Of a stretch of 64,000 nt of DNA, positions 18,325-27,034 are shown piece by piece. The stretch's first letter is position 1, and the number at the start of each line of letters is the position of its first letter. Under the pieces are notes generated by a model. The model worked only from the letters and a program-made list of their open reading frames with translations. It did not search any database and was not told the origin of the DNA. This DNA comes from Pseudomonadota bacterium. GTDB lineage: Bacteria; Pseudomonadota; Gammaproteobacteria; Burkholderiales; Rhodocyclaceae. Made by a program: the position numbers and the translations under genes. Location: NCBI GenBank assembly GCA_018241695.1, contig JAFEDH010000030.1, positions 1-64,000 of the forward strand, read 5' to 3'.

Positions 18325-20769
18325 ATGACCCAAGATCAGGGTTCCTGTTATCACTGTGGCCTGCCCGTTCCTTCTGGTACCCATTTCGCGGTAGACATCC
18401 GCGGCAGCGCCCGCACTATGTGTTGCGCAGGTTGCGAGGCGATTGCCGGCGCCATCGTTGCCAATGGCCTGGATGATTATTACCGGCACCGCGATGCGCT
18501 GCCGGAGAGCCCGCGGGAGGCGATTCCCCAGGCCTTGCAGGATCTGGGGGTATTCGATCATCCATCCGTTCAGCAGGGGTTTGTCCATCCGGTGGGCGAG
18601 CACGAACGGGAAGCAACCCTGATTCTCGAAGGCATTACTTGTGCGGCCTGCGTCTGGCTCAACGAGAGCCATCTGGCGCGTCAGCCCGGAGTCCGTGCGG
18701 TGGATGTCAATTACGCGACCCGTCGGGCCCGTGTGCGCTGGGATATGCGGGATACGAAACTCTCCACCATCCTTGCGGCCATCGTGGCCATTGGCTACCG
18801 CGCCCATCCCTATGACCCCGCGCGCTCCGAACTGCTGGCACGGCAGGAGCGCAAGGAGGCGTTATGGCGGCTCTTTGTCGCAGGCTTTGGCATGATGCAG
18901 GTGATGATGTACGCGGTGCCGGTCTACCTGGCCGATGTGGGCACCATGAGCGCCGACATCGAACTGCTCATGCGCTGGGCCAGCCTGATCCTGACACTGC
19001 CGGTCGTGCTGTATTCGGCCGCCCCCTTTTTCCGTAGCGCCTGGCGTGATCTGGGCTTGCGTCGTATCGGCATGGACGTGCCTGTGGCGCTGGGGGTCGG
19101 CGCGGCTTTCCTGGCGAGCCTGTGGGCCACGGTGCGAGGTCATGGGCAGGTGTATTTCGATTCCGTCACCATGTTCGTTTTTTTTCTCCTGGGCGGACGC
19201 TATCTGGAAATGATGGCGCGGCATCGGGCGGTGCGCGGCATGGAAGCACTGGCCCGGGCGGCGCCAACGTTGGCGGCACGGTTACGCGCGTTTCCTGCGC
19301 TGGAGACGGATTCCGTCGCGGCAGCGGAGCTGATTGCAGGTGATCTGGTGCTGGTGAAGCCAGGCGAATCCTTTCCTGCGGATGGTCAGGTGGTGGATGG
19401 ATCGGGCAGTGTGGATGAGTCGCTGCTCAGTGGCGAATCGAGGCCGATTCCCAAGGCACCGGGAGATGCCGTGACCGGTGGCGCGGTGAATGGCGTCAAC
19501 CCGCTGGTGATGCGGGTGGAACGGGTCGGTGAAGAAACACGGCTGGCTTCGATCCGGCGCTTGATGGATCGGGCCGCGGCGGAAAAACCCCGTCTGGTAC
19601 AGCTTGCGGACCGGATTGCTGCCCGTTTCGTGATGGCGGTGCTGCTGCTGGCGTTGCTTACCGCAGGCATCTGGTATGTGCACGACGCAGGGCGCATGCT
19701 GGAAGTTTTCGTCACGGTCCTGGTGGTGAGCTGCCCCTGTGCGCTGTCTTTGGCCACGCCTGCGGCATTGACGGTGGCAACCGGAACGCTGGCCACGCAA
19801 GGATTGCTCACTGCACGGGGGCATGCCATCGAGGCGCTGGCCCGGGTGAACCGGATGCTGTTCGACAAGACCGGCACCCTCACCCGGGGCCGCATGGGGA
19901 TTGTCGAGATTGTCAGCGGCGGGCGTGATTCGGTACAGGACTTGCACCGCCTGGCGGCGGCGATCGAGCAGTCATCCAGCCATCCCATTGCCATGGCGCT
20001 GAGGGCCGGGGTCGATGTGGCGAAACTGCCCTGCGCCAGCCTGGCCCGGGTGGAGGCCGGACAGGGGGTCGAAGCGGAGGTGGCGGGAATTCGCTATCGT
20101 CTGGGGCGACCGGATTACTGCCGTATGTTGCACGGGCTGGATGTCGATGAACAGATTCATGCGTGGGAAGCCCGTGGTGAAACCGTGGTGGCGCTGGCGG
20201 ATGCGCGGGGCTGGCGTGGGTACTTCCGTCTGGCCGACACCTTGCGCGAAGGCGCGGTGGAGATGGTACGCAGCCTGGAGCATGCGGGGATCGGTCTGGG
20301 GGTTCTGAGTGGTGACAGCAGTGCCACCGTCAGGTCGGTGGCGGATGCACTTGGCATCGAATTCGCACGGGGCGATCTGTCCGCCGATCAAAAACATGCG
20401 TATCTGAAGGCATGTCTGGCATCGGGTGACGTGGCTGCCATGGTGGGAGATGGTGTCAACGATGCGCCGGTCCTGGCGCTGGCCCAGGTTTCGATCGCCA
20501 TGGGGGAGGGCACGGATCTGGCGCGTACCCAGGGCGACATGGTACTGCTTGGACAATCGCTGGAACCGATCGCGGCAGGTGTGCTGGTTGCACGTCGCAC
20601 CTTGCGCATCGTGCGACAGAACCTGATCTGGTCCTTTGGCTACAACATTCTGGCGATTCCCCTGGCGATGGCCGGATGGGTGACGCCCTGGATGGCGGGT
20701 ATCGGCATGTCGGCCAGTTCCCTGCTGGTGGTGCTCAATGCCCTGCGACTGCAACCACGAAAAAATTGA
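18325..20769 (+). CDS. ccoI: CcoI copper-exporting P-type ATPase for cbb3 oxidase
   Basis: An 814-residue P1B-type ATPase that delivers copper for assembly of the CcoN CuB centre. The N-terminus has a zinc-ribbon-like CYHCG and a second cluster CCAGC, then a heavy-metal-associated domain with GITCAAC near residue 107. The membrane metal site is SCPCAL, the phosphorylation motif is DKTGT, and the hinge is GDGVNDAP. All catalytic motifs are present. The extended cysteine-rich N-terminus is the family signature of CcoI/FixI rather than CopA. It starts directly after a terminator, precedes ccoS by nine bases and lies upstream of ccoNOQP, the standard setting. Confidence 0.93.
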   Translation: MTQDQGSCYHCGLPVPSGTHFAVDIRGSARTMCCAGCEAIAGAIVANGLDDYYRHRDALPESPREAIPQALQDLGVFDHPSVQQGFVHPVGEHEREATLILEGITCAACVWLNESHLARQPGVRAVDVNYATRRARVRWDMRDTKLSTILAAIVAIGYRAHPYDPARSELLARQERKEALWRLFVAGFGMMQVMMYAVPVYLADVGTMSADIELLMRWASLILTLPVVLYSAAPFFRSAWRDLGLRRIGMDVPVALGVGAAFLASLWATVRGHGQVYFDSVTMFVFFLLGGRYLEMMARHRAVRGMEALARAAPTLAARLRAFPALETDSVAAAELIAGDLVLVKPGESFPADGQVVDGSGSVDESLLSGESRPIPKAPGDAVTGGAVNGVNPLVMRVERVGEETRLASIRRLMDRAAAEKPRLVQLADRIAARFVMAVLLLALLTAGIWYVHDAGRMLEVFVTVLVVSCPCALSLATPAALTVATGTLATQGLLTARGHAIEALARVNRMLFDKTGTLTRGRMGIVEIVSGGRDSVQDLHRLAAAIEQSSSHPIAMALRAGVDVAKLPCASLARVEAGQGVEAEVAGIRYRLGRPDYCRMLHGLDVDEQIHAWEARGETVVALADARGWRGYFRLADTLREGAVEMVRSLEHAGIGLGVLSGDSSATVRSVADALGIEFARGDLSADQKHAYLKACLASGDVAAMVGDGVNDAPVLALAQVSIAMGEGTDLARTQGDMVLLGQSLEPIAAGVLVARRTLRIVRQNLIWSFGYNILAIPLAMAGWVTPWMAGIGMSASSLLVVLNALRLQPRKN

Positions 20770-20778
20770 GGGGCGGCG

Positions 20779-20964
20779 ATGGATATTCTTTACCTACTGA
20801 TCCCTTTGTCCCTGGCCCTGGTATTTGTGATTGCCGTCATCTTCTGGTGGTTCCTGAAAAGTGGTCAGTTCGATGATCTGGAAGGTCCCGGCTACCGCAT
20901 CCTGATGGATGACGACCGCCCGCCCGGGGCTGCTCCTGATAGCCCTGCCAACGATAAGGAATAG
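20779..20964 (+). CDS. ccoS: CcoS cbb3 oxidase assembly protein
   Basis: A 61-residue protein with one N-terminal membrane helix (about residues 4-26) and the conserved segment SGQFDDLEGPGYRILMDDD, the diagnostic CcoS region. CcoS is needed to incorporate cofactors (heme b and CuB) into CcoN. It follows ccoI by nine bases in the same transcript, and its stop lies only two bases before the first FNR-like box. Confidence 0.93.
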   Translation: MDILYLLIPLSLALVFVIAVIFWWFLKSGQFDDLEGPGYRILMDDDRPPGAAPDSPANDKE

Positions 20965-20966
20965 GC

Positions 20967-21008
20967 TTGACTTAGGTCAAGACCTCATTTCTGCAGAAAT
21001 CCGATACT
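20967..21008 (+). promoter_or_regulatory. FNR/Anr-type promoter 1 (box plus -10)
   Basis: TTGACTTAGGTCAA is a perfect dyad of the TTGAC-N4-GTCAA type bound by FNR/Anr/FixK regulators. Its centre (20973.5) would be 41.5 bases upstream of a start near 21015, the class II position. GATACT at 21003-21008 fits the matching -10 element. The box begins immediately after ccoS, and the only thing ahead of it before the next terminator is about 85 bases of non-coding DNA. Confidence 0.7.
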
Positions 21009-21014
21009 GCGGAT

Positions 21015-21102
21015 GCAGCCTGGGTCATGGGTTTTCCGTGGCCTGTGTGCTGTCTCTCTGTTGGGGTTGGGGGCGCGCAAATGCTTGTGCGCCCTTTTTT
21101 TT
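21015..21102 (+). ncRNA. Candidate FNR-dependent small RNA
   Basis: A predicted transcript of about 88 bases starting near 21015 from FNR-type promoter 1 and ending in a canonical intrinsic terminator with a run of eight T, suitable for Hfq binding. No reading frame with a ribosome binding site is seen inside it. The body before the terminator is rich in G and T. By analogy, oxygen-responsive small RNAs such as FnrS of E. coli and PhrS of Pseudomonas are driven by FNR/Anr. I do not claim homology. Both ends are predictions; the 5' end follows from promoter geometry. Confidence 0.45.
21071..21102 (+). terminator. Strong intrinsic terminator between ccoS and ccoN
   Basis: GGGCGCGCAA pairs with TTGTGCGCCC (one G-T pair) around the tetraloop ATGC, followed by eight T. 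It would end read-through from ccoIS as well as any transcript from FNR-type promoter 1, leaving ccoN dependent on the second promoter. Confidence 0.88.
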
Positions 21103-21152
21103 GTGGAATCTTCGTCGATTCTGGTCCGCACTGATATTGCGCCGCGGCAAAA

Positions 21153-21194
21153 TTGATATGTGTCAATCGAACGATCCTTCTAATCGCGTATCCT
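21153..21194 (+). promoter_or_regulatory. FNR/Anr-type promoter 2 for ccoNOQP
   Basis: TTGATATGTGTCAA matches the FNR/Anr consensus TTGAT/C-N4-G/ATCAA. A candidate -10 element TATCCT lies at 21189-21194, exactly the same 36-base box-to-(-10) offset as in promoter 1. The predicted start near 21201 leaves a leader of about 52 bases before ccoN with GAGGT as the ribosome binding site. Low-oxygen induction of ccoNOQP by FNR-type regulators is well established in the Pseudomonadota. Confidence 0.8.
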
Positions 21195-21252
21195 TGCGCG
21201 GTTCTTCGTCCGGTCTCCGGATTCAATTTTTGTCCTTCGAGAGGTAACCACA

Positions 21253-22671
21253 ATGCAATCGCAAGCGACATATAACTATAAGGTCGTGCGACAGTTCACC
21301 GTGATGACGGTGATCTGGGGTGTCGTCGGCATGCTGGTTGGCGTTTTTATCGCTGCCGAGCTGATCTGGCCTGATCTCAATGTTGTCGAGTGGCTCAGTT
21401 ACGGGCGCTTGCGTCCTCTTCACACCAATGCCGTGATTTTCGCGTTTGGTGGTTGCGGGTTGTTTGCCACCTCTTATTACGTCGTGCAGCGGACCTGTCA
21501 CACACGACTGTATGCGCCGGCCCTGGCCGCATTCACCTTCTGGGGCTGGCAGCTGGTGATCGTGCTTGCCGCCATCACGCTGCCGATGGGCTACACCAGC
21601 AGCAAGGAATACGCGGAACTCGAATGGCCCATCGATATCCTGATCGCACTGGTCTGGATCGCTTATGCCGTGGTGTTTTTCGGCACCATCGCAAAGCGCA
21701 AGGTTTCCCACATCTATGTGGCCAACTGGTTCTATGGCGGCTTCATCCTGGCGATCGCCCTGCTGCATATCGTGAACAACCTCGAGATTCCGGTGACGCT
21801 GTTCAAGTCCTACTCCGTCTATGCCGGCGTCCAGGATGCCATGGTGCAATGGTGGTATGGCCATAATGCAGTCGGGTTTTTCCTGACCGCCGGCTTCCTT
21901 GGCATGATGTATTACTTCGTACCCAAACAGGCCGGCCGTCCGGTCTATTCCTATCGTCTTTCCGTCGTGCATTTCTGGGCGCTGATCTTTACCTATATGT
22001 GGGCTGGTCCCCACCATCTGCATTACACGGCATTGCCCGACTGGACCCAGTCCCTGGGCATGGTCTTTTCCCTGATTCTTCTGGCGCCTTCCTGGGGCGG
22101 CATGATCAACGGCATCATGACGCTGTCTGGCGCCTGGCACAAACTGCGTGATGATCCGATCCTGAAATTCCTGATTACCGCGCTGTCCTTCTACGGGATG
22201 TCCACCTTCGAAGGTCCGATGATGTCGATCAAGACGGTCAATGCCCTCTCCCATTACACCGACTGGACCATCGGCCATGTGCACTCCGGCGCCCTGGGCT
22301 GGGTGGCGATGATCACGATCGGGTCGATCTACTACCTCTTGCCGCGTCTGTATGGCAAGAACGAGATGTACTCCGTAAAGCTGATATCCATGCATTTCTG
22401 GATTGCCACCGTAGGTGTGGTGCTCTACATTGCGTCCCTGTGGATTGCCGGCGTGATGCAGGGGCTGATGTGGCGTGCAACCAATCCCGACGGAACGTTG
22501 ACGTACTCCTTTGTCGAATCGGTGAAGGCGTCCTATCCCTTCTGGACCATCCGCCTGGCGGGCGGCACCCTGTTCCTCGCCGGCATGCTGATCATGACGT
22601 ACAACATGTTCAAGACCATGGCCGGGGGCAAGGCGGTCGATGCGCCTGTTCTGGCGCCGGCTCACGCCTGA
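21253..22671 (+). CDS. ccoN: CcoN, catalytic subunit I of cbb3 cytochrome c oxidase
   Basis: A 472-residue polytopic membrane protein (about 12 helices), the heme-copper catalytic subunit that reduces oxygen with high affinity. The CuB histidine pair is in [15 protein letters not shown], another ligand-bearing helix contains [10 protein letters not shown], and [10 protein letters not shown] lies in the helix expected to hold the active-site tyrosine. An axial heme histidine is in [10 protein letters not shown]. Its length is normal for the family. The ATG follows GAGGT by six bases. It is the first gene of the ccoNOQP operon, under FNR-type promoter 2. Confidence 0.96.
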   Translation: MQSQATYNYKVVRQFTVMTVIWGVVGMLVGVFIAAELIWPDLNVVEWLSYGRLRPLHTNAVIFAFGGCGLFATSYYVVQRTCHTRLYAPALAAFTFWGWQLVIVLAAITLPMGYTSSKEYAELEWPIDILIALVWIAYAVVFFGTIAKRKVSHIYVANWFYGGFILAIALLHIVNNLEIPVTLFKSYSVYAGVQDAMVQWWYGHNAVGFFLTAGFLGMMYYFVPKQAGRPVYSYRLSVVHFWALIFTYMWAGPHHLHYTALPDWTQSLGMVFSLILLAPSWGGMINGIMTLSGAWHKLRDDPILKFLITALSFYGMSTFEGPMMSIKTVNALSHYTDWTIGHVHSGALGWVAMITIGSIYYLLPRLYGKNEMYSVKLISMHFWIATVGVVLYIASLWIAGVMQGLMWRATNPDGTLTYSFVESVKASYPFWTIRLAGGTLFLAGMLIMTYNMFKTMAGGKAVDAPVLAPAHA

Positions 22672-22688
22672 TTAGAGGGAGACGCACA

Positions 22689-23312
22689 ATGTTCACGCAT
22701 GAAAAAATCGAAAAAAACGTCGGCCTCCTGATCATCCTGACAATCCTGACCGTCAGCGTGGCGGGGCTGGTCGAGATCGTGCCGCTGTTCTTCCAGAAGT
22801 CCACCACCCAGGAAAATCAACTGGTGAAGGACGGCATCGTCAAACCCTATGATCCCGTGCGGCTGGCGGGGCGCGATATCTATATTCGTGAGGGTTGCTC
22901 CAACTGTCATTCCCAGATGATCCGTCCCTTCCGCGCTGAAACCGAGCGTTATGGGCATTATTCCGTTGCCGGGGAATTCGTATATGACCATCCATTCCTG
23001 TGGGGCTCCAAGCGCACCGGGCCGGATCTGGCACGGGTGGGTGGACGCTATTCCGATCAGTGGCATTACGCCCATTTGCGCAATCCCCGCGACGTGGTGC
23101 CTGAATCCAATATGCCGGCCTATTACTGGCTCGATCGTCCAGTCACAAATGACGATATCGAATTGAAGATGCGGGCACTGCGCAAACTGGGTGTGCCCTA
23201 TACCGACGAGGAGATTGCCGGCGCCAAAAAGGAGCTGGAAGGAAAAACCGAGCTTGAATGTCTGGTGGCCTATCTCCAGGGCCTGGGCCTGGCCCTGAAA
23301 CAGGTGAGGTGA
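22689..23312 (+). CDS. ccoO: CcoO, mono-heme cytochrome c subunit II of cbb3 oxidase
   Basis: A 207-residue subunit with one N-terminal membrane anchor (about residues 12-34) and a periplasmic cytochrome c domain carrying CSNCH. The region [18 protein letters not shown] and the later [11 protein letters not shown], with the Met heme ligand, are typical of CcoO. It passes electrons from CcoP to CcoN. I chose the ATG preceded by AGGGAG, 17 bases after the ccoN stop; a longer in-frame reading lies within ccoN. Confidence 0.95.
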   Translation: MFTHEKIEKNVGLLIILTILTVSVAGLVEIVPLFFQKSTTQENQLVKDGIVKPYDPVRLAGRDIYIREGCSNCHSQMIRPFRAETERYGHYSVAGEFVYDHPFLWGSKRTGPDLARVGGRYSDQWHYAHLRNPRDVVPESNMPAYYWLDRPVTNDDIELKMRALRKLGVPYTDEEIAGAKKELEGKTELECLVAYLQGLGLALKQVR

Positions 23313-23315
23313 ATC

Positions 23316-23498
23316 ATGGGAATCAATGAACTGCGTAGCGTGATCACGCTGGTGACTTTCCTGGTGTTTGTCGGCATCGTGTTCTGGGCCTATTCGAGTC
23401 GGCGCAAGGATGAGTTCGATGCTGCGGCGATGTTGCCCTGGGATGATGACGAACCCATGACCAGTGATCAGTCACATCGCGGCGCCACCAATCACTGA
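23316..23498 (+). CDS. ccoQ: CcoQ small subunit of cbb3 oxidase
   Basis: A 60-residue protein with a single membrane helix (about residues 9-27) followed by SSRRKDEFDAAAMLPW, the conserved CcoQ motif. CcoQ stabilises the interaction of CcoP with the CcoNO core. It starts three bases after the ccoO stop and ends ten bases before ccoP. Confidence 0.92.
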   Translation: MGINELRSVITLVTFLVFVGIVFWAYSSRRKDEFDAAAMLPWDDDEPMTSDQSHRGATNH

Positions 23499-23508
23499 GG
23501 AACGGGAC

Positions 23509-24474
23509 ATGAACTTTAACAACACGAGCGATTTCGTCAGCGATTTCTGGACCTATTACATCTCCATCATTTCGATTGTCGGCATCGTCGGCTGCGCTGT
23601 TCTGCTCTGGATGCAGAGTTCGGCCAAGCACGTTCCCGGTCAGACCACCAACCATGTGTGGGATGAGGATTTGCAGGAATACAGCAATCCACTGCCCAAC
23701 TGGTGGCGTTGGCTGTTTTATCTGACGGTGATTTTTTCGCTGGTCTATCTGGCTCTGTATCCGGGCCTGGGCAGTTACGCCGGCGTTTTCCACTGGACCA
23801 TGCGCGGTCAGTACGACAAGGAAAAAGCCGTGGTGGACGCACAGTTCAATCAAGCGTATGGCCAGTTGCTTGACAAGGATCTGGTGACAGTGGCGGCTGA
23901 TCCCAAGGCCCGGGAGGCCGGACAGCGCCTGTTCCTCAACTACTGCGCACAGTGCCATGCCTCCGATGGCAAGGGTGCCAAGGGCTTTCCCAACCTGACC
24001 GACAACGACTGGTTGTGGGGTGGCACTCCTGACCAAATCGAGGAATCCATTTCCCAGGGGCGCATGGGAGTGATGCCGGCCAAGGGTCTCAAGCCGGATC
24101 TGACGGGAGACCAGATCAAGGATCTGGCCAACTATGTCCGTTCCCTGTCCGGCCTGGCCGCCGACTCCATCCGTGTTCAGCGTGGTAAGGAACTGTTTGC
24201 ACAGGCGTGTGCGGCATGCCATGGCGCGGATGGCAAGGGCAATGTCGGCGTGGCTCCCAATCTGACCGACAAAATCTGGCTCTATGGCAGTTCCGAGGAT
24301 GCGATCATCGAGACCATTACCAAGGGTCGGCAGAACCGCATGCCTGCGTGGGGCGAATTCCTCGGGCCGGGCAAGGTGCATCTGCTCGCAGCCTATGTTT
24401 ACAGTCTGGGTGGCGGGGTCAAGCCGACAACTCCGGAGCCTGCAGTACCTGGCTCCACCCCGGAACAAAAATGA
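23509..24474 (+). CDS. ccoP: CcoP, di-heme cytochrome c subunit III of cbb3 oxidase
   Basis: A 321-residue subunit with two membrane helices (about residues 13-35 and 60-80) joined by the conserved HVWDEDLQEYSNPLPNWW region, then two cytochrome c domains with CAQCH and CAACH. It receives electrons from soluble cytochromes and passes them to CcoO. The start chosen lies six bases after GAGGAA; an upstream in-frame ATG would add 15 residues from within ccoQ. The C-terminal tail is Pro-rich. Confidence 0.95.
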   Translation: MNFNNTSDFVSDFWTYYISIISIVGIVGCAVLLWMQSSAKHVPGQTTNHVWDEDLQEYSNPLPNWWRWLFYLTVIFSLVYLALYPGLGSYAGVFHWTMRGQYDKEKAVVDAQFNQAYGQLLDKDLVTVAADPKAREAGQRLFLNYCAQCHASDGKGAKGFPNLTDNDWLWGGTPDQIEESISQGRMGVMPAKGLKPDLTGDQIKDLANYVRSLSGLAADSIRVQRGKELFAQACAACHGADGKGNVGVAPNLTDKIWLYGSSEDAIIETITKGRQNRMPAWGEFLGPGKVHLLAAYVYSLGGGVKPTTPEPAVPGSTPEQK

Positions 24475-24483
24475 ATGACCCGG

Positions 24484-24509
24484 GCCCGCGGGACTGACAC
24501 TCCGCGGGC
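24484..24509 (+). terminator. Hairpin between ccoP and ccoG
   Basis: GCCCGCGG and CCGCGGGC form a perfect 8-bp GC-rich stem with a ten-base loop, ten bases after the ccoP stop. It lacks a T-run, so it may be a 3'-end stabiliser or partial terminator that sets ccoGH expression below ccoNOQP. Confidence 0.45.
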
Positions 24510-24533
24510 TTGCTGTCTTCCGGAGCAGAAAAC

Positions 24534-25952
24534 GTGAGCAGCCCAAACCCGGTTCCGCACACCGCGGCAGAAGAGACCGTGGAGCAGTCGCTCTACGAAG
24601 TGAGCAGGAAAATCTATCCTCGCTCGGTTACCGGCTGGTTTGCTACCTGGCGCTGGGTTTTCGTCTGGCTGACACAACTGGTCTTCTACGGCTGCTGCTG
24701 GCTGCCGTGGAATGGCCGCCAGGCCATGCTGTTCGATCTGGTCGAGCGCAAGTTCTATATTTTCGGTCTGGTGTTCTGGCCCCAGGATGTCTTCTTCCTG
24801 GCCGTACTCCTGATCATCAGTGCCTATTCCCTTTTCCTTTTTACCGCTGTGGGCGGTCGCCTGTGGTGCGGCTACGCCTGTCCGCAAACCGTCTATACCT
24901 CCATCTTTCTTTACATCGAGGAAAAGGTGGAGGGGAATCGCATGGCGCGCATGAAGCTCGACAGCCTGCCGCTGAGTCTGCGCAAGGTCTATCTCAAGGC
25001 TGGCAAGCATGCGATCTGGATCATTTTTTCACTGTGGACCGGATTTACCTTCGTCGGGTACTTCACCCCGATCAAGACGCTGACCACCGGACTCCTGCAC
25101 CTTGATCTGGGACCCTGGGAAATTTTCTGGATTCTGTTCTACGGCCTGGCCACGTACGGCAATGCCGGCTGGTTGCGTGAACAGGTGTGCAAGTACATGT
25201 GTCCGTACGCCCGTTTTCAGGGGGTGATGTTCGATCCCGACACGCTGACCGTCACGTACGACCGGGAACGAGGAGAACCACGCGGATCCCGTGCCCGCAA
25301 GACTGATCATCGGGAGAAGGGGCTGGGAGACTGTATCGATTGCCAGCTGTGCGTTGCCGTGTGCCCGACGGGCATCGATATCCGTGATGGCCTGCAATAT
25401 GAATGTATCGGCTGCGCCGCCTGCATCGATGTGTGTGATCAGGTCATGGACAAAATGGATTATCCGCGGGGGCTGATCCGTTATTCCACCGAAAATGCCA
25501 TCGAAAAACACTGGGGCTGGCGCGACATTCTCGGTCATGTGATCCGGCCGCGTGTGCTGGTGTACTCCGGCGTTCTCATGGTGATCGTGATCGCCTTCCT
25601 CTGGGGCCTCGCGGTCAAACCCGAACTCCGGGTCGATGTGCTCCGCGACCGGGCCGCGCTGGCCCGGGAAGTGGAAGGTGGTCTGATCGAAAACGTCTAT
25701 CGTCTTCAGGTGATGAATGTGTCCGAGATTCCCCAGCGCTACGAGATCTCGGTGCAGGGCCTCAAAGACATTCAGTTGATCGGCCCCCGTGTGGTGGCCG
25801 TGGCGCCGGCAACCACCCAGGCGCTGACCTTGCAGGTCCGTGTCCCTCCTGAATCCGGAAAGACCGGTGCCAGCACCATTTACTTCGATCTGCGATCGGT
25901 CAGCAATCCCCGGATTGCCGTTCATGAAAAAGCGAGGTTTCTTCTGCCATGA
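24534..25952 (+). CDS. ccoG: CcoG, cupric reductase of cbb3 assembly
   Basis: A 472-residue membrane iron-sulfur protein with about five membrane segments. GRLWCGYACPQTVY is the conserved membrane-bound cysteine motif. A cytoplasmic 2x[4Fe-4S] ferredoxin domain has CIDCQLCVAVCP and CIGCAACIDVCD. A C-terminal Ig-like periplasmic domain (about 360-470) follows the last membrane helix. CcoG reduces Cu(II) to Cu(I) for CcoI and the oxidase. I prefer the GTG start, which follows CGGAGCAG with good spacing, over a TTG eight codons earlier. It ends in an ATGA overlap with ccoH. Confidence 0.92.
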   Translation: MSSPNPVPHTAAEETVEQSLYEVSRKIYPRSVTGWFATWRWVFVWLTQLVFYGCCWLPWNGRQAMLFDLVERKFYIFGLVFWPQDVFFLAVLLIISAYSLFLFTAVGGRLWCGYACPQTVYTSIFLYIEEKVEGNRMARMKLDSLPLSLRKVYLKAGKHAIWIIFSLWTGFTFVGYFTPIKTLTTGLLHLDLGPWEIFWILFYGLATYGNAGWLREQVCKYMCPYARFQGVMFDPDTLTVTYDRERGEPRGSRARKTDHREKGLGDCIDCQLCVAVCPTGIDIRDGLQYECIGCAACIDVCDQVMDKMDYPRGLIRYSTENAIEKHWGWRDILGHVIRPRVLVYSGVLMVIVIAFLWGLAVKPELRVDVLRDRAALAREVEGGLIENVYRLQVMNVSEIPQRYEISVQGLKDIQLIGPRVVAVAPATTQALTLQVRVPPESGKTGASTIYFDLRSVSNPRIAVHEKARFLLP

Positions 25953-26476
25953 ACAAAACCCTGAAAGTTTCACAACCCTGGTACCGCGAACCCTGGCCCT
26001 GGCTGCTGATGGCCGGTCCTTTTGTGGTGGTGGTGGCAAGCCTGGTCACGGCATGGATTGCGGTCAAAACCAGCGATGGCCTGGTGACCGAGGATTACTA
26101 CAGACAGGGGCTGGCCGCCAATCTCACCATAGAACGTAGCCAGGAAGCGGAAAAACTCGGAGTCGTGGCGGCAGTCCGGGTAACCGAGGGGCGGATCGCC
26201 GTCAGGCTCAGTGCCCGCTCAGCTGGTTTCACACCGCCGCAGGCCCTCACCTTGACCCTGTCCCATCCGACCCGTGCGGGGCTGGATCAGACCCAGACGC
26301 TGGTACGCTCGGCCGAGGGATATGTCGGCCAGTTTCATCTTCCGGTTGCTGGTCACTGGATCTTGTTGATCGAGGATACGGCAGGTGTGTGGCGGATGAT
26401 GGGTAACCTTGTACTTCCTGCCAGTCGGGAAATCCTGATAGGGGGCACTCCTGCCGGGCCTCCGGCAGAACCCTGA
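25949..26476 (+). CDS. ccoH: CcoH (FixH family) cbb3 assembly protein
   Basis: A 175-residue FixH/CcoH protein with one membrane helix (about residues 19-41) after PWYREPWPWLLM, followed by TSDGLVTEDYYRQGLA, the conserved FixH signature, and a periplasmic beta-sandwich. CcoH binds CcoN and is needed for stable assembly of the oxidase. Its start overlaps the ccoG stop by four bases, so the two are co-translated. Confidence 0.92.
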   Translation: MNKTLKVSQPWYREPWPWLLMAGPFVVVVASLVTAWIAVKTSDGLVTEDYYRQGLAANLTIERSQEAEKLGVVAAVRVTEGRIAVRLSARSAGFTPPQALTLTLSHPTRAGLDQTQTLVRSAEGYVGQFHLPVAGHWILLIEDTAGVWRMMGNLVLPASREILIGGTPAGPPAEP

Positions 26477-26610
26477 TTCTTGAATCCGCAGGAAATGTTC
26501 AGTGTTAAATGAATTGATGGTATCGTGGCCGGCTTCGATGTGGTGCAGGATGCCGGAGAATCGGGGTTCTTCGGCTTGATTGAATGGGTCTGGGTTCAGG
26601 AGGGCAGGTC

Positions 26611-26865
26611 ATGCGGCAGCGGTTGATGTGGGTTTTGTGGCCATCGTTTGTCGTTGCCGGTGTGGCGGAGATCGCTTTTTTTACCCTGGTCGATCCACAG
26701 GAACTTTATCTGTTCGGTGAACCGGTCTACTTTTCGCGCATGGCCACGTATTCCATCGGATTCTTTGGTTTCTGGGCGGTATGTGCCGCAGCCAGTTTTT
26801 TCACCTGTTTCCTCCAGCGCAGCGCCAAGGAAGTCAACGCTCATCGCCATCCCGCCGCTCACTAG
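26611..26865 (+). CDS. Small two-helix membrane protein, unknown
   Basis: An 84-residue protein with two predicted membrane segments (about residues 5-24 and 42-66) connected by a short loop (DPQELYLFGEPVYFS) and a basic, His-containing tail. The ATG chosen follows AGGAGG with good spacing; an earlier in-frame ATG lacks it. I do not assign a function. It lies 134 bases after ccoH on the same strand and may be a late gene of the cbb3 assembly transcript. Confidence 0.65.
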   Translation: MRQRLMWVLWPSFVVAGVAEIAFFTLVDPQELYLFGEPVYFSRMATYSIGFFGFWAVCAAASFFTCFLQRSAKEVNAHRHPAAH

Positions 26866-26880
26866 GCAAGTGGCAAAGGC

Positions 26881-26974
26881 CGGCCATCACCTGATGGCCG
26901 GGCCATTGGGAGATATCGACCGGGGAAAACCCAGAGAAAAGATGCACTGACCCCCGGTCAGGCTGCCTGGGGGT
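26881..26974. terminator. Convergent hairpins between a cco-linked gene and usp
   Basis: Two stem-loops occupy the gap between the convergent small membrane protein gene and the universal stress protein gene. CGGCCATC/GATGGCCG has a four-base loop. ACCCCC...CAGG/CCTG...GGGGT (26950-26974) is an imperfect longer stem. Neither has a strong T-run. They probably end transcription from both sides. Confidence 0.4.
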
Positions 26975-27034
26975 GTCTGGTCACGTAACGACCGGGGCTG
27001 CCGGTATATGGTGGCGGAGTGTCGTGGGCGGTGT

